The notes under the pieces were generated by a model. The model was not told the DNA's origin and did not search any database. It saw only the letters and a program-made list of their open reading frames with translations. Below, piece after piece: positions 51,832-60,641 of a DNA stretch of 64,000 nt. The position numbers were made by a program, and so were the translations under genes. Source of the stretch: Clostridia bacterium (GTDB lineage Bacteria; Bacillota; Clostridia; Oscillospirales; Acutalibacteraceae). The DNA is taken from positions 1-64,000 of the forward strand of contig JAFQGI010000021.1 in NCBI GenBank assembly GCA_017415515.1. Direction: 5' to 3'. Position 1 is the first letter of the stretch; every line of letters begins with the position of its first letter.

Positions 51832-52323
51832 TCACAGTCGTTCCTGTATGTAGGGGCCAACCTCGCTTGCGGCAATGCCCAGCACCATGGAGAATTCCTC
51901 TTGCACCAAGCGCACGCACTCCTGCAAAAAATTCTCATCCATAGAAGACAAGCGTTTGCCGATCTCCATCCGCTCCCGCTTCTTGCGCATCAAGCAACAC
52001 AACAGCCGCACCAACTCTTTGCGGTCACCGCCGCCGGTGACGGCACGATACAGCATGGCACGCTCATTGCGATCCTCAACCCAGGCCAATTTCACCGAGT
52101 CCACATCCGACAACAGGCCGTCAATCTCATCACGAGTGAGCAGGGGACGCATCCGTGCCAACAACTCGGCGTTGCCGCAAGGCACATATACCGAAGAACG
52201 GCTGTCGCCTACCGGGCTGAGAACATAGTATAGCCCACCGGCCATCGTGGTTTGCTCTTTCACCAGGCAGACTCCTGTCTTTCCGTACATCACATAGGTG
52301 CCGATTTTCGCCGCATCGCCCAT
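51832..52323 (-). CDS. CarD family transcriptional regulator
   Basis: 163 aa CarD/CdnL-like protein that would bind RNA polymerase beta through its N-terminal Tudor-like RNAP-interaction domain (KIGTYVMYGKTGVCLVKEQ, YYVLSPVGDSRSSVYVP) and contact DNA with the helical C-terminus. Usual length. Start at 52323 after AAAGGAGTGA; an ATG three codons upstream overlaps the site. Confidence 0.9.
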   Translation of the reverse strand: MGDAAKIGTYVMYGKTGVCLVKEQTTMAGGLYYVLSPVGDSRSSVYVPCGNAELLARMRPLLTRDEIDGLLSDVDSVKLAWVEDRNERAMLYRAVTGGGDRKELVRLLCCLMRKKRERMEIGKRLSSMDENFLQECVRLVQEEFSMVLGIAASEVGPYIQERL

Positions 52324-52358
52324 AATTGTCACTCCTTTTGCATCCCAACTCTACGTCC

Positions 52359-52388
52359 ATTATATCACAAATCTACAAGATTTTTCAA
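52359..52388 (-). promoter_or_regulatory. sigma-A promoter for the carD-like gene
   Basis: On the minus strand TTGAAA, 18-bp spacer, TATAAT. Confidence 0.68.
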
Positions 52389-52468
52389 AGGGCAAAATTC
52401 ACAAAATTTGTTCCACATCCTTGTAAAATAGCCACTTCTTTCGTGTAAAGTTTATTCACTTTACGCCG

Positions 52469-53497
52469 TTAGTTCGTCACGTTATCCGACAGACGGTAGG
52501 AAAAACTGCCCAAATCGTACACCGCCGAGAAAGAGGAGGCGTATTTGAGCGCTTTTCCTGCACCGATGGCCACGCACTGATGGGCCTTTTGAGCCACATG
52601 ACAGGCAATGCCGGTGGCGTGCTCAATGAGCAACGGCAACTGCCGCAATTCGGCCAAGCCACCGGTCAGCCAAATGCCCTCTGTGATGATGTCCGCCGCC
52701 AACTCAGGCGGTGTCACCTCCAGCACTTGCTGGATCAATTCCAGCAGTTCCTGCAACGGCTCGCGGATGGCCTCACATATCTCATCGGAAGAAACCACGA
52801 CACCCCGGGGCAGACCACTGATGCTGTCCCGCCCCTTTGCCTCGACGGTCAAGACGGGATCGATGGGCAAAGCGCATCCGATGTCGATTTTCAGCCGTTC
52901 GGCGGTCTGCTCACTAATGATCAGCCCATATTGAGCACGGACGTACCGCACAATGGCCTCATCCATAGCCTGCCCCGCCACACGGATGCTGGCAGACACC
53001 GCCTCCCCTTTGAGGGACAGCACCGACACGTCCACCGTGCCACCGCCGGCATTGAGCACCATCTGCCCCAACGGACGGCTCACGTCCATGCCCGCACCGA
53101 TGGCGGCGGCCACCGCCTCAGGCACCAGCGTGACCCGACGAGCACCCGCCGAGATCACCGCCTCGATAAAAGAGCGGCGCTCCACCTCGGTCACCTTCTC
53201 CGCCACGCTCACCGCCACGCAGGGCTTGATGATGCGCGCCGAGCACACCTTGGCAAGGCAACGGCGCAACAGCTGCTCCGTCAACTCGTATTCCGCAATA
53301 ACGCCGTTTTGTACAGGACGCACCACGCGGATGGTGTCGGGGTTACGCCCCAACATCTCCTCTGCTTCCCGACCAAAGGCGATCATGTGACCATCCTTTT
53401 GCGACACCGCCACCACCGACGGCTCGTCCAGCACCACACCGCGGGACGGATCACAGATCACAATCCGCGAGGTGCCCAGATCGATTCCCAAATTCAT
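52469..53497 (-). CDS. MreB-like actin homologue
   Basis: 342 aa of the MreB/Mbl family, cytoskeletal filaments guiding wall synthesis. N-terminus LGIDLGTSRIVI (phosphate 1), then RPVQNGVIAEYE, EPSVVAVSQ, and EAVAAAIGAGMDV; adenosine-motif region GIWLTGGLAELRQLP. In phosphate-2, where MreB normally has DIGGGTT, this protein reads NAGGGTV: the Asp is Asn. Likely a divergent paralogue rather than the main MreB. Own promoter inside the end of comF. Confidence 0.88.
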   Translation of the reverse strand: MNLGIDLGTSRIVICDPSRGVVLDEPSVVAVSQKDGHMIAFGREAEEMLGRNPDTIRVVRPVQNGVIAEYELTEQLLRRCLAKVCSARIIKPCVAVSVAEKVTEVERRSFIEAVISAGARRVTLVPEAVAAAIGAGMDVSRPLGQMVLNAGGGTVDVSVLSLKGEAVSASIRVAGQAMDEAIVRYVRAQYGLIISEQTAERLKIDIGCALPIDPVLTVEAKGRDSISGLPRGVVVSSDEICEAIREPLQELLELIQQVLEVTPPELAADIITEGIWLTGGLAELRQLPLLIEHATGIACHVAQKAHQCVAIGAGKALKYASSFSAVYDLGSFSYRLSDNVTN

Positions 53498-53530
53498 ACC
53501 AGAAACCTCTTGTTTTCACTGATTTTCATC

Positions 53531-53559
53531 ATTATACATCAATCTTCGTCCTTTGACAA
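53531..53559 (-). promoter_or_regulatory. sigma-A promoter for the mreB-like gene
   Basis: On the minus strand TTGTCA, 17-bp spacer, TATAAT; the -35 box lies in the last codons of the comF gene. Confidence 0.68.
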
Positions 53560-54240
53560 GACAGTGGCGGCGGCGGTGACCCCATAGACCTCTGCCGCAC
53601 CAAAGATCTTCAGCATTTTTGCACATTCATCCAAGGTAGCGCCGGTGGTGATGACGTCGTCCACCAACAGAATGATTTTATCGCTCACATCGGCGCACAC
53701 ATCAAACACACCTAGCAGATTACCGCTTCTGTGCACCGCCTTCAGCTCCTTTTGCGGGGCGGTGAGGGTGATCTTGGTCAGTGTGGTCGCATAGGGCAAG
53801 CCCAGCCGTTTTGCCACGGCTTGTCCCAGCCTTTCCGCTTGATTGAAGCCACGCTCACGCCACTCCCGCTTATGGAGCGGCACGGCAGTAACACAAGCAA
53901 AAGGGATGCCGCCGTATTCTCGCCGCACCACCTCAGCCATCTCTTCGACAAAGCCTTCAACGGTATCTTGGTAGCCATGGCTTTTGAGGGAATAGATGCC
54001 CTGTGCCGCCACCCCTTTGTGATAAAAGGGGCTGACGCATCGGTCAAAGGCACGGTGGCGCTTACCGCAACGGCAATCCTCCTTGCTTCGCCCACAGCGT
54101 TCGCAGATGGGCGGATAAATATACGGTCTATGATGCACGCAATTCCCACACACGCTCTGATGGGGATAGATCACCTCGCCGCACAAATAGCAATGGCGAG
54201 GAAAGAATACCCGCTTCACCGCTTTGCTCCATTTGCTCAC
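53539..54240 (-). CDS. comF: ComF family phosphoribosyltransferase-like protein
   Basis: 233 aa. N-terminal zinc finger with two CxxC pairs (CYLCG...CGNC, CERCG...CRC) and a C-terminal type I PRTase fold with LLVDDVITTGATLDECA. ComF proteins assist DNA uptake in competent bacteria; the enzymatic substrate is unknown. GTG start overlaps the recD2 stop (GTGA). Confidence 0.92.
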   Translation of the reverse strand: MSKWSKAVKRVFFPRHCYLCGEVIYPHQSVCGNCVHHRPYIYPPICERCGRSKEDCRCGKRHRAFDRCVSPFYHKGVAAQGIYSLKSHGYQDTVEGFVEEMAEVVRREYGGIPFACVTAVPLHKREWRERGFNQAERLGQAVAKRLGLPYATTLTKITLTAPQKELKAVHRSGNLLGVFDVCADVSDKIILLVDDVITTGATLDECAKMLKIFGAAEVYGVTAAATVLSKDED

Positions 54241-56465
54241 AGCACAAACGCCTCCTCTTGGGTCAAAAAGGCGTGCAAACCGGTATAGCGAAGGGTCTTG
54301 CGGTCATTCGCAATCATTCTGTCCAGCGTTTCCCGACTGCCCACGATAATCAGCAGGCTTTTGGCACGGGTAACGGCGGTATACAGCAAATGGCGATAAC
54401 AAAGCTGGGGGGTGTTACGGAACAAAGGCAGCACCACCGCTTCAAACTCGCTGCCCTGGCTCTTATGTACCGTGATGGCATAGGCCAGTTCCAAATCCTG
54501 GGCATCCTCTTTGGTATAGGTGGCCACACGGTCATCATACCGCACCGTCAACATATCCTCTCGCAGGCGGATCTCCTCCAGCACGCCGATATCGCCGTTG
54601 AAGATGCCGCTGCCGCAGTTGCCGTCATCCTTTGTCCACGGAATGTCGTAGTTGTTGCGGTTGTGCATCACCTTGTCCCCCACGCGGAGAGTAACCCCCT
54701 CCACGGTGATTTCGTTCTTTTTCTTGTCAGGGGGATTGAGCAGTTCCTGCAAGCGGCGATTGATTTCACCGGTGCCGATCTCCCCTTTCCTGCCGGGGCA
54801 CAGCACCTGAATCCCATCCAAGTGGGTATAGCCATAGGCGGTGGGCAGACGATGGTGACACAGTTCCAACACCGTATCGGTCACCGCCTGCGCCGAAGGA
54901 CGCGGCATATAGAAACAGTCGCTCTTGTTATCCAGTTCCATCGGCTCACCCCTCACGATGCGGTGAGCGTTGTACACAATGCGGCTTTCCAACGCCTGGC
55001 GAAACACCTGGGTCAGCTGTACCACCGGCACCTTGCCGCTGTCTATCAAATCTTGCAGAACACAGCCTGCGCCCACGGCGGGCAACTGGTCGGTGTCCCC
55101 CACCAAGATCAGGCGGCATCCCGTCTTGGTGGCTCGCAACAGGTGCTCAAACAACACCACGTCCACCATGGACATCTCGTCCACCACCACCGCATCCGCA
55201 TCCAACGGATTGCGCTCGTTGCGGTCAAAGACAAGGCCCTCCTCGTCCTCGTCCACACCAAAGCGCACCTCTAACAAGCGGTGGAGTGTCTTAGCCTCTC
55301 GTCCTGTCAACTCGGATATGCGCTTGGCGGCGCGACCGGTGGGGGCGGCAATCGCCACCGTCTCCCCCATGCTTTCCAGCAGAGTGATGATACCCCGTAA
55401 GGTGGTGGTTTTACCCGTACCGGGACCACCGGTGAGAATCAGCGTGCCGGTGGCCACCGCCTCGATCATAGCCCGACGCTGTTGCTCCTCATAGGTGATG
55501 TGGAAATTTCGTTCCATGGCGTCAATGCGCAGATGCAGATCTTCGGCGATCACCTCCGACCCCATGCCGCTCATCAGCCGCATGCGGTTGGCGATAAACG
55601 CCTCCGCGTCATAATAGCGAGGCAAAAACAAGTAGGCTCGCCCCTCTATCTCCACCTGCCGCAACTGCAACCCCTGCACCATACGGTTGATGGCGGCATC
55701 CACCGCCACCTCGGGCACGTCCAGCAGGGAAATGGCGGTGGGCATCACCTTATCCCGCGGCAGGCAGGTGTGACCGTTGCCCAAATTGTGGCGCAGCACG
55801 TACTGCACACCCGCCTCCACGCGGTTGCCATCCAAATTATCGCCGCCCAGCGCCAAATTGATCTGGTCGGCTCTCTCAAATCCAATGCGCAGACCGGAGG
55901 AACACAGCAAATAGGGATTGGCCTTGATCTTCGTCAGCGTGGAGGGACCAAACTTCTTCCAGCACCGCAACGCCTCGTTGGGGCTGAGGCCGTAACTGCC
56001 AAAGGTCATCACCACTTCTCGCAGACCAAACTGAGCACAGAAGCTCTGCCCCATTTCCCGTGCTTTAGAGAGAGAAATGCCTTTGATCTTCGCCAATTCT
56101 TGGGGTTCTTCCTCCAAGATGCGCAAAGCATCCGCGCCGAAGCGATCCACAATGCGGGCCGCCGTGGCAGGGCCGATACCCTTTACCGCACCCGAAGCCA
56201 GATACCGCAAAATGGCGGTGGCGTCGGTGGGCAGGGTGCTTTCGCTGGCGGTGGCCTTAAATTGAGGGCCGAAGGAGGGATGATTCACCCAACTGCCCTG
56301 TACACGCAGAGTCTCGCCCACCTGCACCTGCGGGAAAGTGCCCACCACCGTGATCACGGCGTCGTTCGTGTCCAATTCCAGCACGGTCCAGCCGTTATCC
56401 TCGTTGCAAAACACGATATGATCCACCATACCGGTGATTTGCAGAACTTCGTTTTGCTGTTCCAT
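54237..56465 (-). CDS. recD2: ATP-dependent RecD2-like DNA helicase
   Basis: 742 aa, the RecBC-independent RecD2 type: N-terminal OB-like region, HhH pair (GIGPATAARIVDRFGADAL and IKGISLSKAREM), then SF1 helicase with Walker A GGPGTGKTTTL, DEMSMVD (motif II), GDTDQLPAVGAG (III) and VHKSQGSEF (Va). 5'-3' polarity and a role in recombination are known of the family. AAAGGAG ribosome site, followed by comF. Confidence 0.95.
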   Translation of the reverse strand: MEQQNEVLQITGMVDHIVFCNEDNGWTVLELDTNDAVITVVGTFPQVQVGETLRVQGSWVNHPSFGPQFKATASESTLPTDATAILRYLASGAVKGIGPATAARIVDRFGADALRILEEEPQELAKIKGISLSKAREMGQSFCAQFGLREVVMTFGSYGLSPNEALRCWKKFGPSTLTKIKANPYLLCSSGLRIGFERADQINLALGGDNLDGNRVEAGVQYVLRHNLGNGHTCLPRDKVMPTAISLLDVPEVAVDAAINRMVQGLQLRQVEIEGRAYLFLPRYYDAEAFIANRMRLMSGMGSEVIAEDLHLRIDAMERNFHITYEEQQRRAMIEAVATGTLILTGGPGTGKTTTLRGIITLLESMGETVAIAAPTGRAAKRISELTGREAKTLHRLLEVRFGVDEDEEGLVFDRNERNPLDADAVVVDEMSMVDVVLFEHLLRATKTGCRLILVGDTDQLPAVGAGCVLQDLIDSGKVPVVQLTQVFRQALESRIVYNAHRIVRGEPMELDNKSDCFYMPRPSAQAVTDTVLELCHHRLPTAYGYTHLDGIQVLCPGRKGEIGTGEINRRLQELLNPPDKKKNEITVEGVTLRVGDKVMHNRNNYDIPWTKDDGNCGSGIFNGDIGVLEEIRLREDMLTVRYDDRVATYTKEDAQDLELAYAITVHKSQGSEFEAVVLPLFRNTPQLCYRHLLYTAVTRAKSLLIIVGSRETLDRMIANDRKTLRYTGLHAFLTQEEAFVL

Positions 56466-56483
56466 CCTTTCGGCTCCTTTCTG

Positions 56484-56840
56484 TTAGTTTTCCTCTATTC
56501 TCTGCCGCACTATGGCGATCAAATCCTCATACGTTACAGGAATCACCGCCGGTGCTTCCTCAAATATGCGTATAAACTCCTCATCTGACAGATCCGCATC
56601 CGGCGGCAGCACCACCAACGTATGGCGGCAGACGGCAGGATCGTCCCACACCGCCTGACTCTGCAAACACCGCAATAAGGGTGCCAATTCCGCTCGCTCC
56701 CGCGGAATGGCCAGCCGACAACATTCCACGCATCGTGGACAGCGGGTCAGCCACAGACACAGCCGCCGCACCGCCTGCGTACAGCCATACACCGCCAACA
56801 GCACCACCGAAAACCACGCAAAGCCTTCCCAAAAGGTCAT
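56484..56840 (-). CDS. hypothetical single-pass membrane protein
   Basis: 118 aa, unrecognised. One N-terminal hydrophobic helix (GFAWFSVVLLAVYGCTQAV), a Cys-rich segment (LTRCPRCVECCRLAIPRE), then a soluble acidic tail with LVVLPPDADLSDEEFIRIFEEAP. AAAGGAGGGGG precedes the ATG. Lies between gerA and recD2, 47 nt after gerA, so it may belong to the gerA transcript. Confidence 0.72.
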   Translation of the reverse strand: MTFWEGFAWFSVVLLAVYGCTQAVRRLCLWLTRCPRCVECCRLAIPRERAELAPLLRCLQSQAVWDDPAVCRHTLVVLPPDADLSDEEFIRIFEEAPAVIPVTYEDLIAIVRQRIEEN

Positions 56841-56887
56841 TGCTACCCCCTCCTTTAGCCCATCCTATGCGACGGACAAATTGGAGG

Positions 56888-58294
56888 TTACTCCGCGTTG
56901 TGGCGGCTGATGGGCTGACGGAACAACAGACGCAAAAGCGCCGTTCCGTTGAAGGGAATCACCGGATAGAGATAGTGTCCTCCCACCGCCGTGCGGGTGG
57001 TCACGAGAACAACCGTCATAATCACCATGCCTGCCAGCAGTCCCCATCCGTGGAACAGCCACGTGAGCAACAAGAAGAAGATACGGAACAGCTTAAAAGC
57101 ATAGGTCAGTTCGTGGCTGGGTTGGGTGAAGGAGGCGATGGCCACAAAGGCCATATACGCCAGCAGTTCGGAGGAGAAAATCCCCGCCTGCACCGCAAAC
57201 TCTCCGAACACCAACGCTCCCACCAAACTGAGGGCATTGCTCAAAGAGGAGGGGGTGTTCAGCGCCGCCAGCTTGATGGCGTCGATGAGCAGCTCCACCA
57301 AAAACAGTTGCACGATCAGCGGGATGTTCCCCATTTCATCGATGCGAATAAACTCCAAGGCCGGCGGAATCCGATCGGGATTCTGCATCAGCCAGTACCA
57401 CACCGGCGTGAGGAACAGCGTTGCCACGAAAATCAGTCCCCGCACAAAGCGGAGATAACTGCCCACGATGGGTGGAAAATAAAAATCGTTGGTATCCTGA
57501 GAAAAATCAAAAATCGAGGTGGGCAGCACCATAGCCGCCGGAGAATTATCCACCATCAGCACGATCTGCCCCTCGGCGATACCCGCCGCGGCGCTGTCGG
57601 GACGCTCGGTGTAGCGAATGCGGGGAAAGGGATTGTACCATTGCCCCCTCAGCAGGCACTCCGCCAGGCTTTCCTGCCCCATAGTCAGGGCGGGAATGGT
57701 GATGTTTTTGAGCCTGTCCCGCACCTTTTTGAGATAGGCCTTGTCCACCCGATCCGCCATATAGCAGACACACACGTCGGTGGAGGAAATCCGTCCCACT
57801 TTAATCACTTCCATGGTCAGCGCGGGATCCCGCAACCGCCGCCGAATCAGCGCCGCATTAAACACTAGCGTTTCCACCAGTCCGTCACGGCTTCCCCGCA
57901 AAACGCGGTCGGTTTCCGGCTCCTCCACCCCTCTTACGGGATAGGTGCGGGCATCAATAAGGATCACCCGATCCAGCCCCTCCACCACCAAGGCGGTGGT
58001 GCCGGACAGCACCGCCGTCACCACCTTATCAAAGTCGGCGGTGAGCTCCACCTCGGTGTAGGTGATGTAGCGGGTGGCAAACTCGTCGGCAGAGGTGATG
58101 CCCTCCACCTTATCGGGGGTCAGATTGGTGAGATACTGGAGCATCTTCGCCAGCACCTCATCTTTGGTAAATCCATCCACAAAAAACAGGGTGGACAGCC
58201 GCCCTCCAATCATAACCGGACGGCTCATCAGATCAAAACTGGCGTCCACCCGCAATTTGCGAGACAGGCGGTCAATGGTTTCGGTATAGGTCAT
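56888..58294 (-). CDS. GerA family spore germination protein
   Basis: 468 aa GerAA-type subunit of a germinant receptor: cytoplasmic N-domain of about 250 residues (RPVMIGGRLSTLFFVDGF, EVELTADFDKV) followed by four or five transmembrane helices near residues 275-430. GerA receptors usually come as gerAA-gerAB-gerAC, but no B or C gene adjoins this one. The second ATG (58294) has the better spacing from AAAGGAG. A possible sigma-G promoter lies upstream. Confidence 0.93.
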   Translation of the reverse strand: MTYTETIDRLSRKLRVDASFDLMSRPVMIGGRLSTLFFVDGFTKDEVLAKMLQYLTNLTPDKVEGITSADEFATRYITYTEVELTADFDKVVTAVLSGTTALVVEGLDRVILIDARTYPVRGVEEPETDRVLRGSRDGLVETLVFNAALIRRRLRDPALTMEVIKVGRISSTDVCVCYMADRVDKAYLKKVRDRLKNITIPALTMGQESLAECLLRGQWYNPFPRIRYTERPDSAAAGIAEGQIVLMVDNSPAAMVLPTSIFDFSQDTNDFYFPPIVGSYLRFVRGLIFVATLFLTPVWYWLMQNPDRIPPALEFIRIDEMGNIPLIVQLFLVELLIDAIKLAALNTPSSLSNALSLVGALVFGEFAVQAGIFSSELLAYMAFVAIASFTQPSHELTYAFKLFRIFFLLLTWLFHGWGLLAGMVIMTVVLVTTRTAVGGHYLYPVIPFNGTALLRLLFRQPISRHNAE

Positions 58295-58315
58295 TTGCAT
58301 ACACTCCTTTGGGAG

Positions 58316-58344
58316 TAGTATGCAGTTTTTTGCACAAAATATCA
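58316..58344 (-). promoter_or_regulatory. candidate sigma-G promoter for gerA
   Basis: On the minus strand TGATAT, 16-bp spacer, CATACTA. The -10 matches the sigma-G type (CATAnTA) and the -35 partly matches TGAATA. It lies just before the gerA ribosome site. Confidence 0.4.
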
Positions 58345-59175
58345 GTCTACCATGGCGATAAAAGCGGCCAAACTGCCGCGGTCGTTACCCGTCTTACGGT
58401 GAGACCAGAAGAGATCGGGATGACAGCGGGTGCACAGGTCGGTGACGGTGATGTTTGCCGCAGGCACACCGGCTTTCAGCAGCCAACGGCGGTTTACCTG
58501 CCACAAGTCAATATGATATTTCCCGCCGCCGTCGTCGGTGTAGCAGGTGTCGTCAAACACCTCCACCTGTGTGAACGCCTCGTACACGGGACTGTCCACC
58601 TCAAAGCAACAATGCCCAATGGAGGGGCCGATACCCGCCAAAATATCCTCCGGTCGGCAACCAAACGCCTCCCCCATCTTCTCCACCGTCACGGCGGCAA
58701 TACCGGCGGCGGTGCCACGCCATCCGGCGTGGGAGGTAGCCACCACCCGCTTCACGGGATCCACAAAGAACAACGGCACACAATCGGCATATTGGGTGCA
58801 CAGCACCACGCCGGGCTCGTTGGTGATCAATCCGTCCACGTCGGTGTATTCTTTCTCACGGGTGATGCCCCGTCCGCAGTCGGCGGCGGTGACGATCTTC
58901 ACGTTGGAGGTGTGGGTCTGAGCCGAGATCACCACGTTCTCCGACTCAACCCCGATGGCGTTGCAAAAGCGGTCAAAATTTTCTTTTACCGCCTTATCGT
59001 CATCGCCGCGGGTAAAGGAAAGATTCATCGAAGCAAAGATGCCTTCGCTGACCCCGCCCAAGCGGGTGGAAAAGCCGTGGCGCACCCCCTCCACGCGGTC
59101 AAAGGCGGGAAACGAATAGTACACCAACTCCCCCTTTTGGTGAGGGGACAAGTTCTTGGTTTTCGGCAACAGCAC
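58342..59175 (-). CDS. pgeF: peptidoglycan editing factor PgeF (laccase-domain protein)
   Basis: 277 aa Cu-oxidase_4/YfiH-type protein that edits wrong amino acids in wall precursors. Signatures: RHGFSTRLGGVSEG, QTHTSNVKIV, TQYADCVPLFF, SHAGWRGTAAGI and GIGPSIGHCCFEVD. A GTG at 59175 behind AGAAGGTG starts inside the transcript predicted from 59209-59237; longer forms would begin upstream of that promoter. Confidence 0.92.
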   Translation of the reverse strand: MLLPKTKNLSPHQKGELVYYSFPAFDRVEGVRHGFSTRLGGVSEGIFASMNLSFTRGDDDKAVKENFDRFCNAIGVESENVVISAQTHTSNVKIVTAADCGRGITREKEYTDVDGLITNEPGVVLCTQYADCVPLFFVDPVKRVVATSHAGWRGTAAGIAAVTVEKMGEAFGCRPEDILAGIGPSIGHCCFEVDSPVYEAFTQVEVFDDTCYTDDGGGKYHIDLWQVNRRWLLKAGVPAANITVTDLCTRCHPDLFWSHRKTGNDRGSLAAFIAMVD

Positions 59176-59208
59176 AGACAGCACCTTCTTTCGGTCAATA
59201 TCAAGTTT

Positions 59209-59237
59209 ATTATACAAAATATTGCGACAAAAGACAA
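59209..59237 (-). promoter_or_regulatory. sigma-A promoter for pgeF
   Basis: On the minus strand TTGTCT, 17-bp spacer, TATAAT. It fixes the pgeF start downstream of 59202. Divergent from the prfB promoter. Confidence 0.8.
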
Positions 59238-59282
59238 GTAAAAACCGCAAAGGATTTGTATTTTTCCACCACAAAATTTTCC

Positions 59283-59311
59283 TTTACATTTGGGCGATTT
59301 TCCAGTATAAT
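59283..59311 (+). promoter_or_regulatory. sigma-A promoter for prfB
   Basis: TTTACA, 17-bp spacer, TATAAT, about 30 nt before the prfB start. Confidence 0.8.
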
Positions 59312-59345
59312 ATTACGGAATAAGTCCGAGAACGGAGAATGGATT

Positions 59346-60482
59346 ATGTTGCAATACGAAGAATTGAGATTGAAATTAGAGGGCCTGTTCCCCAGCATTG
59401 AGGATCTGGCCGGTTCCATCGGTCTGGACGGTCTGCGCCGTCAGGCGGAGGAGCTGGACGCTCAGGCGTCGGCCCCCGGCTTTTGGGACGATATGGAGTT
59501 TGCCCAGAAGATGACCCAAAAGGCCGCCGGTGTCAAGGGTAAGATCGAGGCTTACGAGCGCTTGGTGAACGACTATCACGACACCCTGACCCTCATCGAG
59601 CTGGCAGACGAGGCCGAAGACCTCTCTTTGCTGGACGAGTGCAAGGAGGGTGTGGACAAGGTGCAGAAGTCCATGGAGACCCAGCGCCTGGCTACCCTGC
59701 TTTCCGGCGAATACGACGGCAAGAACGCCATCCTCAACTTCCAGGCGGGTACCGGCGGCACCGAGGCGCAGGATTGGGCGCAGATGCTGTATCGTCTGTA
59801 CACCCGTTGGGCAGAGCGCCACGGCTATCAGTACAACATTCTGGACTATCAGGATGGTGACGAAGCCGGCATCAAGAGCGCTTCCATCGAGATTTTGGGC
59901 GAGAACGCCTATGGCTATTTGAAGAGCGAGAACGGTGTCCACCGTCTGGTGCGCATCTCCCCCTTCGATGCCTCCGGTCGTCGCCAGACCTCCTTTGCCG
60001 CCTTGGAGGTCATCCCCATGCTGGACAACGACACCTCCGTGGAGATTCGTCCCGAGGACATCAAGATGGACGTGTTCCGTTCCTCCGGCGCCGGCGGTCA
60101 GCACATCAACAAGACCTCCTCTGCCGTGCGTCTGACCCACATCCCCACCGGCATCGTGGTGGCCTGTCAGAACGAGCGCAGCCAGTTCCAGAACCGTGAC
60201 AAGTGTATGGAAATGCTGAAATCCAAGCTGGTGAAGATCAAGGAGCAGGAGCATCTGGATAAGCTCAGCGACATCAAGGGTGCCCAGGCACAGATCGCGT
60301 GGGGCAGCCAAATCCGTTCCTACGTCTTTATGCCCTACACCCTGGCTAAGGACACCCGCACCGGCTTTGAGAGCGGTAACATTCAGGCGGTAATGGACGG
60401 CGAGATCGACGGCTTTATCAACGCCTATCTGCAAGCTCTCGCCAACAACACTCTGGGCAAGGCATCTGCGGCTGAGGATTAA
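59346..60482 (+). CDS. prfB: peptide chain release factor 2
   Basis: Terminates at UGA and UAA (378 aa). RF2-type SPF tripeptide is in VRISPFDASGRRQ; the catalytic GGQ is in GAGGQHINKTSSAVRLTH. CGGAG precedes the ATG. The frame is open from the start codon, with no in-frame UGA near codon 26, so the classical autoregulatory frameshift is absent. Divergent from pgeF. Confidence 0.97.
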   Translation: MLQYEELRLKLEGLFPSIEDLAGSIGLDGLRRQAEELDAQASAPGFWDDMEFAQKMTQKAAGVKGKIEAYERLVNDYHDTLTLIELADEAEDLSLLDECKEGVDKVQKSMETQRLATLLSGEYDGKNAILNFQAGTGGTEAQDWAQMLYRLYTRWAERHGYQYNILDYQDGDEAGIKSASIEILGENAYGYLKSENGVHRLVRISPFDASGRRQTSFAALEVIPMLDNDTSVEIRPEDIKMDVFRSSGAGGQHINKTSSAVRLTHIPTGIVVACQNERSQFQNRDKCMEMLKSKLVKIKEQEHLDKLSDIKGAQAQIAWGSQIRSYVFMPYTLAKDTRTGFESGNIQAVMDGEIDGFINAYLQALANNTLGKASAAED

Positions 60483-60533
60483 TGGAATAACGTGAGTAAT
60501 TGCCTTACGTAATCATTTTTCATATTTTAAAGC

Positions 60534-60567
60534 AAACGCATCGTTGAGTTCGCTCTTCGATGCGTTT
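60534..60567 (+). terminator. terminator of prfB
   Basis: AAACGCATCG / CGATGCGTTT stem with a 14-nt loop, then GTTTACTTTT. Confidence 0.72.
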
Positions 60568-60568
60568 G

Positions 60569-60597
60569 TTTACTTTTGCACACGATGACGGTACAAT
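60569..60597 (+). promoter_or_regulatory. sigma-A promoter for the XRE regulator
   Basis: TTTACT, 17-bp spacer, TACAAT, immediately after the prfB terminator. Confidence 0.65.
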
Positions 60598-60641
60598 AAA
60601 GACGCAATCGGTTGCAACGATCATTACAGGAGGGAACCGTT

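Noticed and set aside
59346..59440. Programmed frameshift expected in prfB
   Set aside because: The frame is continuous from the ATG and no in-frame UGA is present near codon 26.
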